Counted from the first letter of the stretch, positions 1-10,021 are shown. The stretch: DNA of 47,121 nucleotides from Rubrivivax sp. (GCA_026785885.1 JAJAZC010000200.1:1-47121), one strand, 5' to 3'. The notes: generated from the sequence alone by a model not told the origin. Translations and numbers: made by a program.

Positions 1-90
<90 letters not shown>

Positions 91-165
91 TGGCGATGCA
101 GGTCCCACCGGCGATTCCGGCAACCCCGGCAACATGGGCGGTGGAGGCCCGCCTCCCGCAACGCC

Positions 166-648
166 TTGAAGGCCGAGCGCGTCTTCGTCGGTCTGGGTGC
201 CAACCTGGGCGATGCAGGCGCCACGCTGCGGCAGGTGCTGGCGCGGCTGGACGCGCTGACAGGCACGCGGCTGATCGCCGCTTCGCCGCTGTACCGCAGT
301 GCGCCGTTGGATGCAGCCGGCCCCGACTTCATCAACGCCGTGGCCGAACTGTCGACTTCAGTGGAGCCCATGCCGCTTCTGCAGGCGCTGCAGGCCATGG
401 AGCTGGAACACGGCCGGGAGCGCCCCTACCACCACGCGCCGCGCACACTGGATCTGGACCTGCTGCTGTACGGGCAGCGCGTCATGCACAGCGCTGCACT
501 GCAGCTGCCGCACCCGCGCCTGCACCAGCGCGCCTTTGTGCTGCTGCCCTTGCTGGCCCTGGCTCCCGATCTACAGCACCCGGGGTTGGGGCCGCTACAG
601 GACTGGCTGGCCGGCGTACATGAACAAACTATCGAACAAGTGCCGTGA
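166..648 (+). CDS. folK: 2-amino-4-hydroxy-6-hydroxymethyldihydropteridine diphosphokinase
   Basis: FVGLGANLGD...SPLYRSAPLD..DFINAV...RPRTLDLDLLLYG-type HPPK motifs (HAPRTLDLDLLLYG, HPRLHQRAFVLLPL); TTG start. Confidence 0.9.
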   Translation: MKAERVFVGLGANLGDAGATLRQVLARLDALTGTRLIAASPLYRSAPLDAAGPDFINAVAELSTSVEPMPLLQALQAMELEHGRERPYHHAPRTLDLDLLLYGQRVMHSAALQLPHPRLHQRAFVLLPLLALAPDLQHPGLGPLQDWLAGVHEQTIEQVP

Positions 649-711
649 ACCGTGCTGCCTGCGGCGTGCGGCCTGCGGTCCCGCCGTTTGACGCGCCGCG
701 GCGCCTGGCGG

Positions 712-1161
712 TCAGGGGCGGCTGGTGCGCTGGATTTGCTCGTCTTCGAGCTGCCACTCAAAGAACTTCTGCCCGCCGAAGGCCACGGTGCCCGTCAGCA
801 CGCCGCCACCCAGCAGCAAGGCCGCAATTGCGGCGAGCACCGGTCCCCAGCCGGTGGAGCGCGGGGGCTGGCCGGTGTTGTGGCGCGCATCCCATCGCGC
901 GTCGGGCGTCAACGCGATGATCAGCGTTTGCAGCATCGCCGCGCTAATCACAATTCCCAGTAGCGGGATCAGCAGCCACGCCGTGCGGTCGTCCTGACCA
1001 AGATTTTGCATGCGCACGACGCCAGACAAGCCGATCAAGGCTGGCGGTATGTGCAGCCAAGCCCAAACATCACGTGGCCCGTGCAGATACATGCGGTGCA
1101 CACCCAGTGAGCCCAGCAACAGTGCCAGCCATGCTGCAAGCGTCTTGGAGCGGTAACGCAC
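712..1161 (-). CDS. TM2-domain-like small membrane protein
   Basis: [24 protein letters not shown]-terminal TM2-like motif plus further hydrophobic segments. Confidence 0.6.
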   Translation of the reverse strand: MRYRSKTLAAWLALLLGSLGVHRMYLHGPRDVWAWLHIPPALIGLSGVVRMQNLGQDDRTAWLLIPLLGIVISAAMLQTLIIALTPDARWDARHNTGQPPRSTGWGPVLAAIAALLLGGGVLTGTVAFGGQKFFEWQLEDEQIQRTSRP

Positions 1162-1532
1162 AGCCTCAGACCGGCGCGGGCAATGCGCCGCGCGTGGGCC
1201 GTTGTACGAACCCGCTTTGCCGCCTTTGGAGCCAGCGTAAATCGTGCAGCGGCACCATGGCAGCTAAATCGTCGGGTGTGCTGGGCCGAGTTGAGCAGGC
1301 GGTCATTGCGAAGGTTGACGGTGGCTGCTGTCGCGGCCAAGCCCAGCAGTTTATAGTTCGGGGTTTTGAGCGCTGGCCTGTTGCACATTGTGTGAATCGC
1401 AAAAGCATCAGGCGTATCTACGGCGACGACAGCGGATGGCTTGCGCGAAACGCACTTGCCATTCACCACGATGGCCGGCCCGGCGTGTCCCCGGCGAGGC
1501 GATCGACCCAACGATTTTCAAGGAATCTCATC

Positions 1533-1781
1533 ATGGTCGTGATCCGACTGGCTCGTGGTGGCGCCAAGAAGCGCCCGTTCTACAACATCGTGGTAGCCGA
1601 CTCGCGTGAGCGCCGCGACGGCCGTTTTATCGAGCGGCTCGGCTTTTTCAACCCCGTGGCCGCCGGGGCCGAGCAGCCGCTGCGTGTGGCACTCGACCGC
1701 CTGAAGCACTGGATCGGTGTCGGCGCGCAGATGTCGCCCACTGTTGCCCGCCTGGTCGATCAGGCGAAGAAGGCTGTCTGA
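1533..1781 (+). CDS. rpsP: 30S ribosomal protein S16
   Basis: [41 protein letters not shown]; followed by rimM-trmD-rplS. Confidence 0.97.
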   Translation: MVVIRLARGGAKKRPFYNIVVADSRERRDGRFIERLGFFNPVAAGAEQPLRVALDRLKHWIGVGAQMSPTVARLVDQAKKAV

Positions 1782-1809
1782 AGCAGCAACCGCACTGGCC
1801 CGGCGCGTC

Positions 1810-2385
1810 ATGACGCAGCAAGCCAGCGCGGCGGAAGACGCTTTGCCCAGCGACGCGGTCGAAGTCGGCCGGGTCCTCGGCGCCTGGGGCATCAAGGGCG
1901 GTATCAAGGTCAAGGCTTTTTCCGCCGACCCGCAGGCGCTGTTTTCGACCAAACGTTGGTATCTGCAGCCGCCTGAAACCTTGCGGCCGGGAATTGCGGC
2001 AGTGCCTTTGCCGCCGCTGCTGCGTGTTGTGCAGGCCCGCGAGCATGGCGATGTGGTGGTCGCTACGGTTCAGGGGCTGGATGACCGCAGCGCTGCCGAG
2101 GCGCTCAGAGGCGCGCGCGTTTTTGTGCCGCGCACCAGTTTCCCGACGCCAGACGATGGTGAGTTCTATTGGGTCGACCTGATCGGGCTGACGGTTGCTG
2201 ACCGCGCTGGCGCAGTGCTGGGGCAGGTGATCGGACTCATCGAAACCGGGCCGCATTGCGTGTTGCGCATCCAGCCTGAAGACAGTGTGGTGGCTGAGGT
2301 GCTGATTCCGTTTGTCGGCGCCTATGTCGACACAGTCGATGAAGACGCGCGCCGCATCACCGTGGACTGGAACATCGGGGATTAA
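1810..2385 (+). CDS. rimM: Ribosome maturation factor RimM
   Basis: VEVGRVLGAWGIKGGIKVKAF; EFYWVDLIGL; operon context. Confidence 0.95.
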   Translation: MTQQASAAEDALPSDAVEVGRVLGAWGIKGGIKVKAFSADPQALFSTKRWYLQPPETLRPGIAAVPLPPLLRVVQAREHGDVVVATVQGLDDRSAAEALRGARVFVPRTSFPTPDDGEFYWVDLIGLTVADRAGAVLGQVIGLIETGPHCVLRIQPEDSVVAEVLIPFVGAYVDTVDEDARRITVDWNIGD

Positions 2386-2397
2386 GGGGCGCTGCCC

Positions 2398-3150
2398 ATG
2401 CGCTTTGACGTCGTAACGCTTTTTCCGGAATTGTTCGCGCCGCATCTGGCTCATGGCATCACGCGCCGGGCTTTCGATTCGCGCCAGGTCGACGTGCGCT
2501 TGTGGCCGCTGCGGGACTTTGCCGACGACGCCTACCGCCGCGTCGATGACCGCCCGTATGGCGGTGGGCCCGGCATGGTGATGCTGGCCGAGCCGTTGTT
2601 GCGCGCGCTGGCGGCCGTTGTCATCGACCGCGCCGAGCCGCAGCCGGAGGTCGTGCACTTCACCCCGACGGGGAGGCGCATGGACCAAGCCGTCATCAAC
2701 ACCCTGGCTGCCGGCTCCGGCGCGGTGCTGTTGTGTGGTCGGTATGAAGGCATCGACCAGCGCTTCATCGACCTGCATGTGACGCAGGAGTTGAGCCTGG
2801 GCGACTTTGTTCTGTCGGGCGGCGAATTGCCGGCACTGGCTTTGTTGGATGCCGTCGCCCGGTTACAGGACGGTGTGCTGAACGCCAGCTCCCACCAACA
2901 GGACAGTTTCGCAGACGGGCTGCTCGATTGCCCGCATTACAGCCGGCCTGACAAGCTGGCCATCGACGGCAGCGAGCATGCGGTGCCGCCGGTACTGCTG
3001 TCGGGCCACCACGCCGACATTGCACGTTGGCGCCGTGAGCAGTCGCTGTTGCTGACGGCGCAGCGGCGGCCCGATGTATTGATGGCCGCCCGAAACGCAA
3101 GCCGTTTGACTGCGGCCGACGAGCAGTTCCTCAAACGCCACGGGTTATAA
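2398..3150 (+). CDS. trmD: tRNA (guanine37-N1)-methyltransferase
   Basis: [53 protein letters not shown]. Confidence 0.97.
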   Translation: MRFDVVTLFPELFAPHLAHGITRRAFDSRQVDVRLWPLRDFADDAYRRVDDRPYGGGPGMVMLAEPLLRALAAVVIDRAEPQPEVVHFTPTGRRMDQAVINTLAAGSGAVLLCGRYEGIDQRFIDLHVTQELSLGDFVLSGGELPALALLDAVARLQDGVLNASSHQQDSFADGLLDCPHYSRPDKLAIDGSEHAVPPVLLSGHHADIARWRREQSLLLTAQRRPDVLMAARNASRLTAADEQFLKRHGL

Positions 3151-3335
3151 TTCGCAGTTGTCCGATCCTCTGCCGGCCACGCAGACCCGTTGAGTAGCTG
3201 ATTGCTTCTTACACCCTCGTTTTGCAGCGATGGTCGTTGGACACGCAGCCAAGCAAGCCGCTTTAGAAAGCAGCTCAACAAACATTCCAACAAGCACTTC
3301 AACAAGCGGCCGCGTCAAGATCGCACGGAGAAACC

Positions 3336-3689
3336 ATGGACCTCATCGCAACACTGGAGCAGGAAGAGATCACGCGTCTCAACCGCACCATTCCGACGTT
3401 CGCCCCCGGCGACACCGTCATCGTCAACGTCAACGTGGTCGAGGGCACCCGCAAGCGTATACAGGCCTACGAAGGCGTGGTCATTGCCAAGCGCAATCGC
3501 GGCCTTAACAGCAGCTTCATCGTGCGCAAGATTAGCAGCGGTGAAGGTGTGGAGCGCACCTTCCAGACCTACAGCCCGTTGATCGCCAGCGTCGAAGTCA
3601 AGCGCCGCGGCGACGTCCGCCGTGCCAAGCTGTATTACCTGCGTCAGCGCAGCGGCAAGTCGGCCCGGATCAAAGAGAAGCTGGCTTGA
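3336..3689 (+). CDS. rplS: 50S ribosomal protein L19
   Basis: [55 protein letters not shown]. Confidence 0.97.
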   Translation: MDLIATLEQEEITRLNRTIPTFAPGDTVIVNVNVVEGTRKRIQAYEGVVIAKRNRGLNSSFIVRKISSGEGVERTFQTYSPLIASVEVKRRGDVRRAKLYYLRQRSGKSARIKEKLA

Positions 3690-3719
3690 CGCAACGGCGG
3701 TGAGTTGCAGGCCACCACC

Positions 3720-3741
3720 AAGGCCGCCTTCGGGCGGCCTT
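3720..3741 (+). terminator. Hairpin after rplS (terminator-like)
   Basis: aaggccgcc-ttcg-ggcggcctt, 9-bp perfect stem with UUCG loop; weak T-tract. Confidence 0.6.
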
Positions 3742-3767
3742 GTCCATTGAGGCGCACGCTGCACACG

Positions 3768-4463
3768 ATGACACCGCCGCGCATCCTGAATCCGCGCTTG
3801 ATTCCCGTCCTCGGCACCGACGCTCACCTGCCTGCGGTGCCCGACGAGCGGCTTACCGCGGGCGCACTCCAAGTGCGGCTGGCCGACATCCGCGCCTGGC
3901 AGCCAGAACACGTGGGCGATGGCGGCCTCTTTGCTGGGCGCGAGCCCGCCCACGCGGCCGTGCTGGTGCCGCTGGTGCAACGAGAGCGCGGTTTGCAGGT
4001 GCTGCTGACACGCCGCACCGATCATCTGCGCGATCACGCCGGCCAGATCAGCTTCCCTGGCGGCCGCACCGAGCCGGAAGATGCAGGCCCTGCCGGCACT
4101 GCGCTGCGCGAAGCCGAAGAAGAAGTGGGGCTGCCACTGGACCGTGTGCGCGTCATCGGCCAGATGCCGGTCTACACCACCGTCACGCAGTTTGTCGTGA
4201 CGCCGGTGGTAGCGCTGGTGCAGCCGCCGTTCACGCTGGTACTAGACAGCTTCGAGGTTGCCGAAGCGTTCGAGGTGCCGTTGGCTTATCTGATGAACCC
4301 GGCCCACCACCGCCGGCACATCGTTGCTTTCGATGGCGCGCAGCGGCAGTTCTTGTCGATGCCATGGTGCGGCCCCGGTGCCGACGGCATCGAGCGCGAG
4401 TACTTCATCTGGGGTGCCACCGCCGCAATGCTGCGCAACCTGTATTGCCTGCTGGTGCAATGA
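3768..4463 (+). CDS. NUDIX hydrolase, CoA pyrophosphatase-like
   Basis: RRTDHLRDHAGQISFPGGRTEPEDAGPAGTALREAEEEVGL (NUDIX box). Confidence 0.88.
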   Translation: MTPPRILNPRLIPVLGTDAHLPAVPDERLTAGALQVRLADIRAWQPEHVGDGGLFAGREPAHAAVLVPLVQRERGLQVLLTRRTDHLRDHAGQISFPGGRTEPEDAGPAGTALREAEEEVGLPLDRVRVIGQMPVYTTVTQFVVTPVVALVQPPFTLVLDSFEVAEAFEVPLAYLMNPAHHRRHIVAFDGAQRQFLSMPWCGPGADGIEREYFIWGATAAMLRNLYCLLVQ

Positions 4464-4492
4464 GTCGCCGTTAGCGAGGCGGTGATGGAAAA

Positions 4493-4532
4493 GTGACGGC
4501 CAGTGACGGCCAGTGACGGCCAGTGACGGCCA
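4493..4532. repeat. 10-bp tandem repeat (gtgacggcca) x4
   Basis: Four identical consecutive copies in the NUDIX-cobD gap. Confidence 0.95.
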
Positions 4533-4586
4533 GTTATGGGCCAGCAGGAAGCCAGCAATGGGCCAGCAGGGTCGGCGGGTCAGGCT

Positions 4587-4682
4587 GCCAGTCAAGTAGC
4601 CAGTCAAGTAGCCAGCCAATCAGCCAGCCAATCAGCCAGCCGTGCAGCCAGCAAGACCGCCACCAAGGCAACCAGCAACGTG
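4587..4682. repeat. 12-bp tandem repeat array, about 8 units
   Basis: gccagtcaagta x2, gccagccaatca x2, gccagccgtgca, gccagcaagacc, gccaccaaggca, accagcaacgtg. Confidence 0.9.
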
Positions 4683-4726
4683 GCGCGGCACAGCGCTGCT
4701 GGAGTGAGCCCCTATCATCGCGTGCG

Positions 4727-5716
4727 ATGAGCTTCTTCGCCGTCCTTTTCGCGCTACTCATTGAGCAACTGAAGCCGCTTCCTCGCGACAACTGGGTGCA
4801 CGAGACGCTGGTGTCGTGGGTGCGCTGGACTGGCCGCAACTTCGATGCCGGTGAGAAGCACCACACGCGTGTCGTGTGGGCTGTATCGGTGTTGTTGCCG
4901 GCCGTGCTGATCGGCGGTGTCTACCTGCTGGTTCGTGAATACAGCTTGCTGCTGGCGCTGGTCTTCGATGTCGCGCTGCTGTACCTGACGCTGGGCTTTC
5001 GGCAGTTCAGCCACTACTTCACCGACATCCGCGATGCGCTGGAGCGCAGCGACGAAATAGAAGCCCGCCGCTTGCTTGCTGAATGGCGCCACCTGGATGC
5101 CAGCGAGCTGCCGCGTACCGAGGTGCTGCGCCACGTCATCGAGCACGCGCTGTTGGCCGCACACCGCCATGTCTTCGGCGTGTTCTTCTGGTTCGTGCTG
5201 CTGTCGGCACTGGGTTTGGGGCCGGTAGGTGCAGTGCTCTACCGCATGGCCGAGTTCTCTTCACGGTACTGGGGCTATCGGCAGCGCGCGCTGGAAGCGC
5301 CGGCCAACGACGCGCTACAGGCGCTGTCTCGTCGCGTATTCTCGTGGCTCGATTACATGCCGGCGCGCCTGACGGCTTTTGGCTTTGCCGTGGTCGGCAA
5401 CTTCGAAGAAGCGGTGGCTGGCTGGCGGCGCGACGCACCGCTGTGGCAGCACGCCAACGAAGGCATCCTGCTCTCGGCGGCAGCCGGCGCGTTGGGTCTG
5501 CAACTGGGTGGCGCTGCTGCACCCGGAGTGACGCCGGACCGATCCAAGACCTTCATGGCCGGCGGTGAAGCAGGCATCGCCGATGCACAAGGCTCGACGG
5601 CCGGTGTGCCGCCGCAAAGCGGCCATCTGCAAAGCGTGGTCGGGCTGGTCTGGCGATCAGTCGTGCTGTGGATGCTGCTGGTAGCGCTGCTGAGCCTGGC
5701 CAACGTCGTCGGCTGA
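4727..5716 (+). CDS. CobD/CbiB-family membrane protein
   Basis: MSFFAVLFALLIEQLKPL...FRQFSHYFTDIRDAL...VIEHALLAAHRHVFGVFFWFVLL...GPVGAVLYRMAE motifs of the CobD/CbiB/AmpE-like family. Confidence 0.8.
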   Translation: MSFFAVLFALLIEQLKPLPRDNWVHETLVSWVRWTGRNFDAGEKHHTRVVWAVSVLLPAVLIGGVYLLVREYSLLLALVFDVALLYLTLGFRQFSHYFTDIRDALERSDEIEARRLLAEWRHLDASELPRTEVLRHVIEHALLAAHRHVFGVFFWFVLLSALGLGPVGAVLYRMAEFSSRYWGYRQRALEAPANDALQALSRRVFSWLDYMPARLTAFGFAVVGNFEEAVAGWRRDAPLWQHANEGILLSAAAGALGLQLGGAAAPGVTPDRSKTFMAGGEAGIADAQGSTAGVPPQSGHLQSVVGLVWRSVVLWMLLVALLSLANVVG

Positions 5717-5729
5717 GCAGGCCGCGCGG

Positions 5730-6641
5730 CTACCAGCGCTGGGCCGACAGCTCCTCGTACAGCGACTCGTAGATGCGCTGCCGCGACGGCGTGATGTCGC
5801 CACGCTCGATCGCATCACGCACGCCGCAGCCCGGCTCGTGGCGGTGGCTGCAGTTGTGAAAGCGGCAGTTGCCGATGTGCGCAGCAAAGTCGGGCATCAG
5901 CGCGGCCAGATTTTCAGGCGCCACCTGACGCAGGCCGAATTCCTGAAATCCCGGTGAATCGATCAGCGCACCTTGGCGGGTGTCGTCCAGCCAGTACCAG
6001 GTGGTCGTCGTCGTGGTGTGGCGGCCGGCTTGCAGCGCTTGCGAGATCTCGCCCACCTGCGCCGCGGCCTGTGGCACCAGCAGGTTGATCAGCGTGCTCT
6101 TGCCCATGCCGCTGGGGCCCAGCACCAGCGTGATGCGGCCTTGCAGTTGCTGTTGCAACAGCGCGCTGGCGGCAGCGGGCTCGGCTTTCAAAGCCAGCTC
6201 GATCACCGTCACGTCCATGTGGGCATAGGGCAGCAGGCGCGCGCGCGCCGCAGCGGCCGACGGCAGGTCGATCTTGTTCAGGCCGATGAGGGCCGGGATG
6301 CCCGCCTGCGCGGCCGCAATCAGCGCGCGAGTGAGCTGTGATTCACTGAACACCGGCTCGCCGGCCACCAGCACCAGCAGCTGATCGAGGTTGGCCGCAA
6401 AGCTCTTGCTGCGCCATTCGTCCTGGCGGTGCAGCAGGTTGCGGCGCGGCTCCAGCGCCTCGATGACACCGCCGTCGCCTGTGGGCTGCCAGCGCACGCG
6501 GTCGCCCACCACCAGCTCGCTTTTCTTGCCACGCGGGTGGCAGTGCACGCGCCGGCCTTCCGGTGTTTCGACAACGACATGGCGGCCGTGTGCGGCCACC
6601 ACCAGGCCGACATCGAGCGCTTGATCGGTACCGGCCGTCAA
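5730..6641 (-). CDS. rsgA: Ribosome small-subunit-dependent GTPase A
   Basis: GLNKIDLP; GPSGMGKSTLINLL; IDSPGFQEFGL; CRFHNCSHRHEPGCGV Zn motif; TTG start overlaps preceding stop. Confidence 0.93.
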   Translation of the reverse strand: MTAGTDQALDVGLVVAAHGRHVVVETPEGRRVHCHPRGKKSELVVGDRVRWQPTGDGGVIEALEPRRNLLHRQDEWRSKSFAANLDQLLVLVAGEPVFSESQLTRALIAAAQAGIPALIGLNKIDLPSAAAARARLLPYAHMDVTVIELALKAEPAAASALLQQQLQGRITLVLGPSGMGKSTLINLLVPQAAAQVGEISQALQAGRHTTTTTTWYWLDDTRQGALIDSPGFQEFGLRQVAPENLAALMPDFAAHIGNCRFHNCSHRHEPGCGVRDAIERGDITPSRQRIYESLYEELSAQRW

Positions 6642-6979
6642 GTTACCGGCGAGACAAGCGCGTCGACCTTGGCCGCGCAGATGAAGTCGTTGATCGAGAT
6701 GCCGCCCACCGAGTGCGTGTTGAAGCGCACGGTGCAGCGGCCGTAGCTCACCAACAGGTCGGGGTGGTGATCCTCGGTGTGCGCGATGAACGCCAGCGCA
6801 TTCACGAAGGCCAGCGTGCGGTGGTAATCGGCAAAGTCGTAGCGCTTCTGAACGGCACCTTCCACCAATGCCCAACCAGGCGCCTGCTCAAGATGCAAGT
6901 CGATCTCTGCGGTGGCCATGGCGGCCTGGCACTCCAACGGTTGGCAGTGGCGGTCGGCAAGCGGGTTCAAGGTAGGCAT
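6638..6979 (-). CDS. Pterin-4a-carbinolamine dehydratase
   Basis: FADYHRTLAFVNALAFIAHTEDHHPDLLVSYGRCTVRFNTHSVGGISINDFICAAKVD. Confidence 0.92.
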   Translation of the reverse strand: MPTLNPLADRHCQPLECQAAMATAEIDLHLEQAPGWALVEGAVQKRYDFADYHRTLAFVNALAFIAHTEDHHPDLLVSYGRCTVRFNTHSVGGISINDFICAAKVDALVSPVT

Positions 6980-6998
6980 GGTGTGAAGCAGCGCGCGT

Positions 6999-8267
6999 TC
7001 AAGTAGGCGAGGGCAGGGCCGCCAACCGCTCACCGGCCGGCGGGTGGGAGTAATAGAAGCGCGCATAGACCGGGTCTGGCGTCAGCGTGGCGGCGTTGTC
7101 CTCGTGGAGCTTGAGCAATGCGTTGGCCAAGTCGCGTCCATCCGCCTGCAAGCAGGCGTAAGCGTCGGCCTCGAACTCGTGGCGGCGCGAGAAGTACGCC
7201 ATCAGTGGTGAGACAAAGTAGCCGAAGCTCGGCACCACCATCATGAACAGCAGCAGCGCCAGCGCATCGTTGGGCGCGCTCATGTTGGGCCGCACGCCCA
7301 GGCCCGTATAGAAGCCGCTCTGCTGCGCCAGCCAGCCCAGCAGCGCCAGCCCCGCCAGGCTGATGGCGAAGATGCCCAGCAGCCGCTGCAGCACGTGTTT
7401 GTGTTTGAAGTGGCCCAGCTCGTGCGCCAATACCGCTTCGACCTCACCCGGCGACAGGCGCTGCAGCAGTGTGTCGAAGAACACCACCCGCTTGGCCGCG
7501 CCCAGACCAGTGAAGTAGGCGTTGGCGTGCGCCGAGCGGCGGCTGCCGTCCATCACGAACAGGCCCTTGGCGGCAAAACCGCAGCGTTGCATCAGCGCTT
7601 GCACACGGGCCTTCAACGACTCGTCGGCCAGCGGCTCGAACTTGTTGAATAGCGGCGCAATGATGGTCGGGTAGATCACCATCAGTAGCAGGTTGAAAGC
7701 CACCAGCGCGGCCCAGGCCCACAACCACCACAGCCCACCGCTGGCACCCATCAGCCACAACACCAGCGCGGCCAGTGGCAGCCCGATCAGCGCGCCGATC
7801 AAGGCACCCTTGAGCTGGTCGACGATCCACAGGCGCAGGGTCATGCGGTTAAAGCCAAAACGCTGCTCGATACGAAACGTGGCCCACAACTCCAGCGGCA
7901 GCTCGATCAGACCGCCGATCGCGGTGACCGCGGCCACCAGCACCAGTTGATAAGCCAGCGCGCCCCACGCCGGCATCACAACGGCCCGCAGCAGCAGGTT
8001 CAGCGCGTCCAGCCCGCCCAACAGTGTCCAGCCCAGCAGCACTGCGCTTGCGATGGCGGTGGTCCACAGGCCGAAGCGGCCTTTGGCCAGCGTGTAGTCG
8101 GCCGCGCGCTGGTGCGCAGCCAGCGTCACGGTGCTGATGAAGGCGGTCGGCACGGCGTGGCGGTTGAGCGCCACGTGGCGCATCTGGCGTGTGGTCAGCC
8201 ACAACTTGGTGGCCAACGACAGCAGCAAAGCGGTCGCGAAAGCCAGGGTGACAACGCTCGGTTCCAT
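6999..8267 (-). CDS. M48 family zinc metallopeptidase (Ste24/CAAX-protease-like)
   Basis: VLAHELGHFKHKHVL zinc motif; SRRHEFEADAYA; hydrophobic segments. Confidence 0.92.
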   Translation of the reverse strand: MEPSVVTLAFATALLLSLATKLWLTTRQMRHVALNRHAVPTAFISTVTLAAHQRAADYTLAKGRFGLWTTAIASAVLLGWTLLGGLDALNLLLRAVVMPAWGALAYQLVLVAAVTAIGGLIELPLELWATFRIEQRFGFNRMTLRLWIVDQLKGALIGALIGLPLAALVLWLMGASGGLWWLWAWAALVAFNLLLMVIYPTIIAPLFNKFEPLADESLKARVQALMQRCGFAAKGLFVMDGSRRSAHANAYFTGLGAAKRVVFFDTLLQRLSPGEVEAVLAHELGHFKHKHVLQRLLGIFAISLAGLALLGWLAQQSGFYTGLGVRPNMSAPNDALALLLFMMVVPSFGYFVSPLMAYFSRRHEFEADAYACLQADGRDLANALLKLHEDNAATLTPDPVYARFYYSHPPAGERLAALPSPT

Positions 8268-8345
8268 GGGGCGCGAGTGTAGGCGTGAGGTCAGCGCGGA
8301 GCCGCTGTCGGCGAGAATCGCAGTCTTTGCCCGAGGCCTTCATTC

Positions 8346-8987
8346 ATGAGCCCGTCCGTCAGTCCGCCAGTGAGTCCGTCAGTGAGTCCGTCAGTGAGTC
8401 CGCCCATCAGCGATTCCCCAGTCGCCAGCGTGCCCGCCCAACTCGTTCTCAGCGACCAGAACCTGATTTGGATCGACCTGGAGATGACCGGCCTGGTGCC
8501 CGAGCGGGACTGCATCATTGAAGTCGCCGTGATCGTCACCGACGCGATGCTGAATGTGCGGGTGGAGGGCCCGGTGTTCGCGGTGCACCAGAGCGACGCG
8601 GTGCTGGACGGCATGGACAGCTGGAACAAGGGCACGCACGGCCGCAGCGGCCTGACCGAGCGCGTGCGTACATCGATCATCGACGAGGCCACAGCCCAGG
8701 CGCAGGTCATCGAGTTTCTGGCGCGCTACGTGCCCCGCGGCAAAAGCCCGATGTGCGGCAACAGCATCTGCCAGGACCGCCGTTTCCTGGCCCGCACGAT
8801 GCCCGCGCTGGAGGCTTTCTTCCACTACCGCAACCTCGATGTCAGCACCTTGAAGGAGCTGGCCAAACGCTGGAAGCCGGCCGCGCTGGACGGCTTCAAG
8901 AAAGCCCAGGCGCACACCGCGATGGCCGACATCCATGAGTCGATCGACGAGTTGATTCACTACCGCAAGCACCTGCTTGCGGTTTGA
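8346..8987 (+). CDS. orn: Oligoribonuclease with repeat-encoded N-terminal extension
   Basis: [67 protein letters not shown]. Confidence 0.94.
   Translation: MSPSVSPPVSPSVSPSVSPPISDSPVASVPAQLVLSDQNLIWIDLEMTGLVPERDCIIEVAVIVTDAMLNVRVEGPVFAVHQSDAVLDGMDSWNKGTHGRSGLTERVRTSIIDEATAQAQVIEFLARYVPRGKSPMCGNSICQDRRFLARTMPALEAFFHYRNLDVSTLKELAKRWKPAALDGFKKAQAHTAMADIHESIDELIHYRKHLLAV
8349..8408. repeat. 12-bp in-frame tandem repeat (agtccgtcagtg-type) x5
   Basis: agcccgtccgtc/agtccgccagtg/agtccgtcagtg/agtccgtcagtg/agtccgcccatc, encodes [20 protein letters not shown]. Confidence 0.92.
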
Positions 8988-9059
8988 TACGGTCTCGCAA
9001 GCACCTGCTTGCGGTTTGATCCGGTCCCGCCAGCATCTGCTGGCCGTCTGATCCGGCGG
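8964..9059. repeat. 32-bp tandem repeat x3, each carrying a palindrome
   Basis: cgcaagcacctgcttgcggtttgatacggtct / cgcaagcacctgcttgcggtttgatccggtcc / cgccagcatctgctggccgtctgatccggcgg. Confidence 0.92.
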
Positions 9060-9152
9060 CCACGCTTCGGCCAAGCGACATGCACTTGCCGAAGTCCGAC
9101 CTCCGGCGGTCGACCCTCTCCCGGCGCTAAAGCGGCTGCGGGTACAAAGGCG

Positions 9153-9934
9153 GTGTCTACCCATCGCTGGAGTCGCCGCAAGATCATTCGTCGCACCGTC
9201 CTCGCCGCAGCTGCAGCTGCAGCTGCAGCCGTGGTGGCGGTTGCTGTTCTGTCGGCGGCCCAGGCGCAGGCGCCTGAATAAAAGAAGCTATGCGTCGGTG
9301 TCGAGGGCAACTACCCGCCGTTTTCCAAACTCGGCCCGGACGGCAAGCTGGCCGGCTTCGACATCGACATCGCGCTGGCCGTGTGCAGCCGCATGGGTGC
9401 CGAGTGCACGCTGGTGCAGCAGGAGTGGGACGGCATGATGCCGGCGCCGAACGCGAAGAGGTCCGACATGATCGTCGCCAGCATGACGATCACCGACGAG
9501 CGCAAAAAGGCGGCCGATTTCAGCGACCCGTACTACGCGTCCCCAGCCGCTGGGTGGCCAAGGCCGGCGCCTTCAAAGACGCGTTGCCGGCATCGCTCGA
9601 GGGCAAGAAAATCATCGTGCTGCGCAACAGCCCGCGCGCCGAGGTCGTCGCCAACAACCACAAGGACGCCGAGGTCCTGCTGGTCAACAAAGAGACCGAC
9701 ATCTACATGGAGTTCGTCGCCGGCCTCGGTGACATCGGCTTCGGCTCGTCGGTGGTGTCGTCCGAGGCTTTTCTGAAGCAGAGCGAAGGCAAAGGCTTTG
9801 CACAGGTCGGCCCCACGCTGCGGCTGGACGGTGGCGGCAGTGGCGTCGGCATCGCCATGCGCAAGGGTGAGACGGCCCTGCGCGACAAAGTCAACGCGGC
9901 TTTGAACGCCATCCGGGCCGACGGCAGCTACTAG
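9153..9934 (+). pseudogene. Degraded amino-acid ABC transporter substrate-binding protein
   Basis: Signal peptide then in-frame TAA (AQAPE*KKLCVGVEGNYPPF), DIALAVCSRMGAECTLVQQEWDGMMPA...ITDERKKAADFSDPYYAS, frameshift near 9540, then KAGAFKDALPASLEGKKIIVLRNSP...to 9934. Confidence 0.85.
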
Positions 9935-10021
9935 AAGATGGCCGACGTGTACTTCGACTTCGAGGTCTCCGGTGGCAACTGAGCAGCCCGTCTTCAACTC
10001 CGCTGCCATCCGGCGCCCGCG

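Noticed and set aside
1035-1511. 158-aa minus-strand ORF upstream of the TM2-like gene
   Set aside because: No family motif, overlaps the TM2-like gene in another frame and has no convincing start; left unannotated.
4493-4682. CRISPR array
   Set aside because: Units are 10 and 12 bp with no spacers; no cas genes in the window. The 32-bp array at 8964 also lacks spacers.
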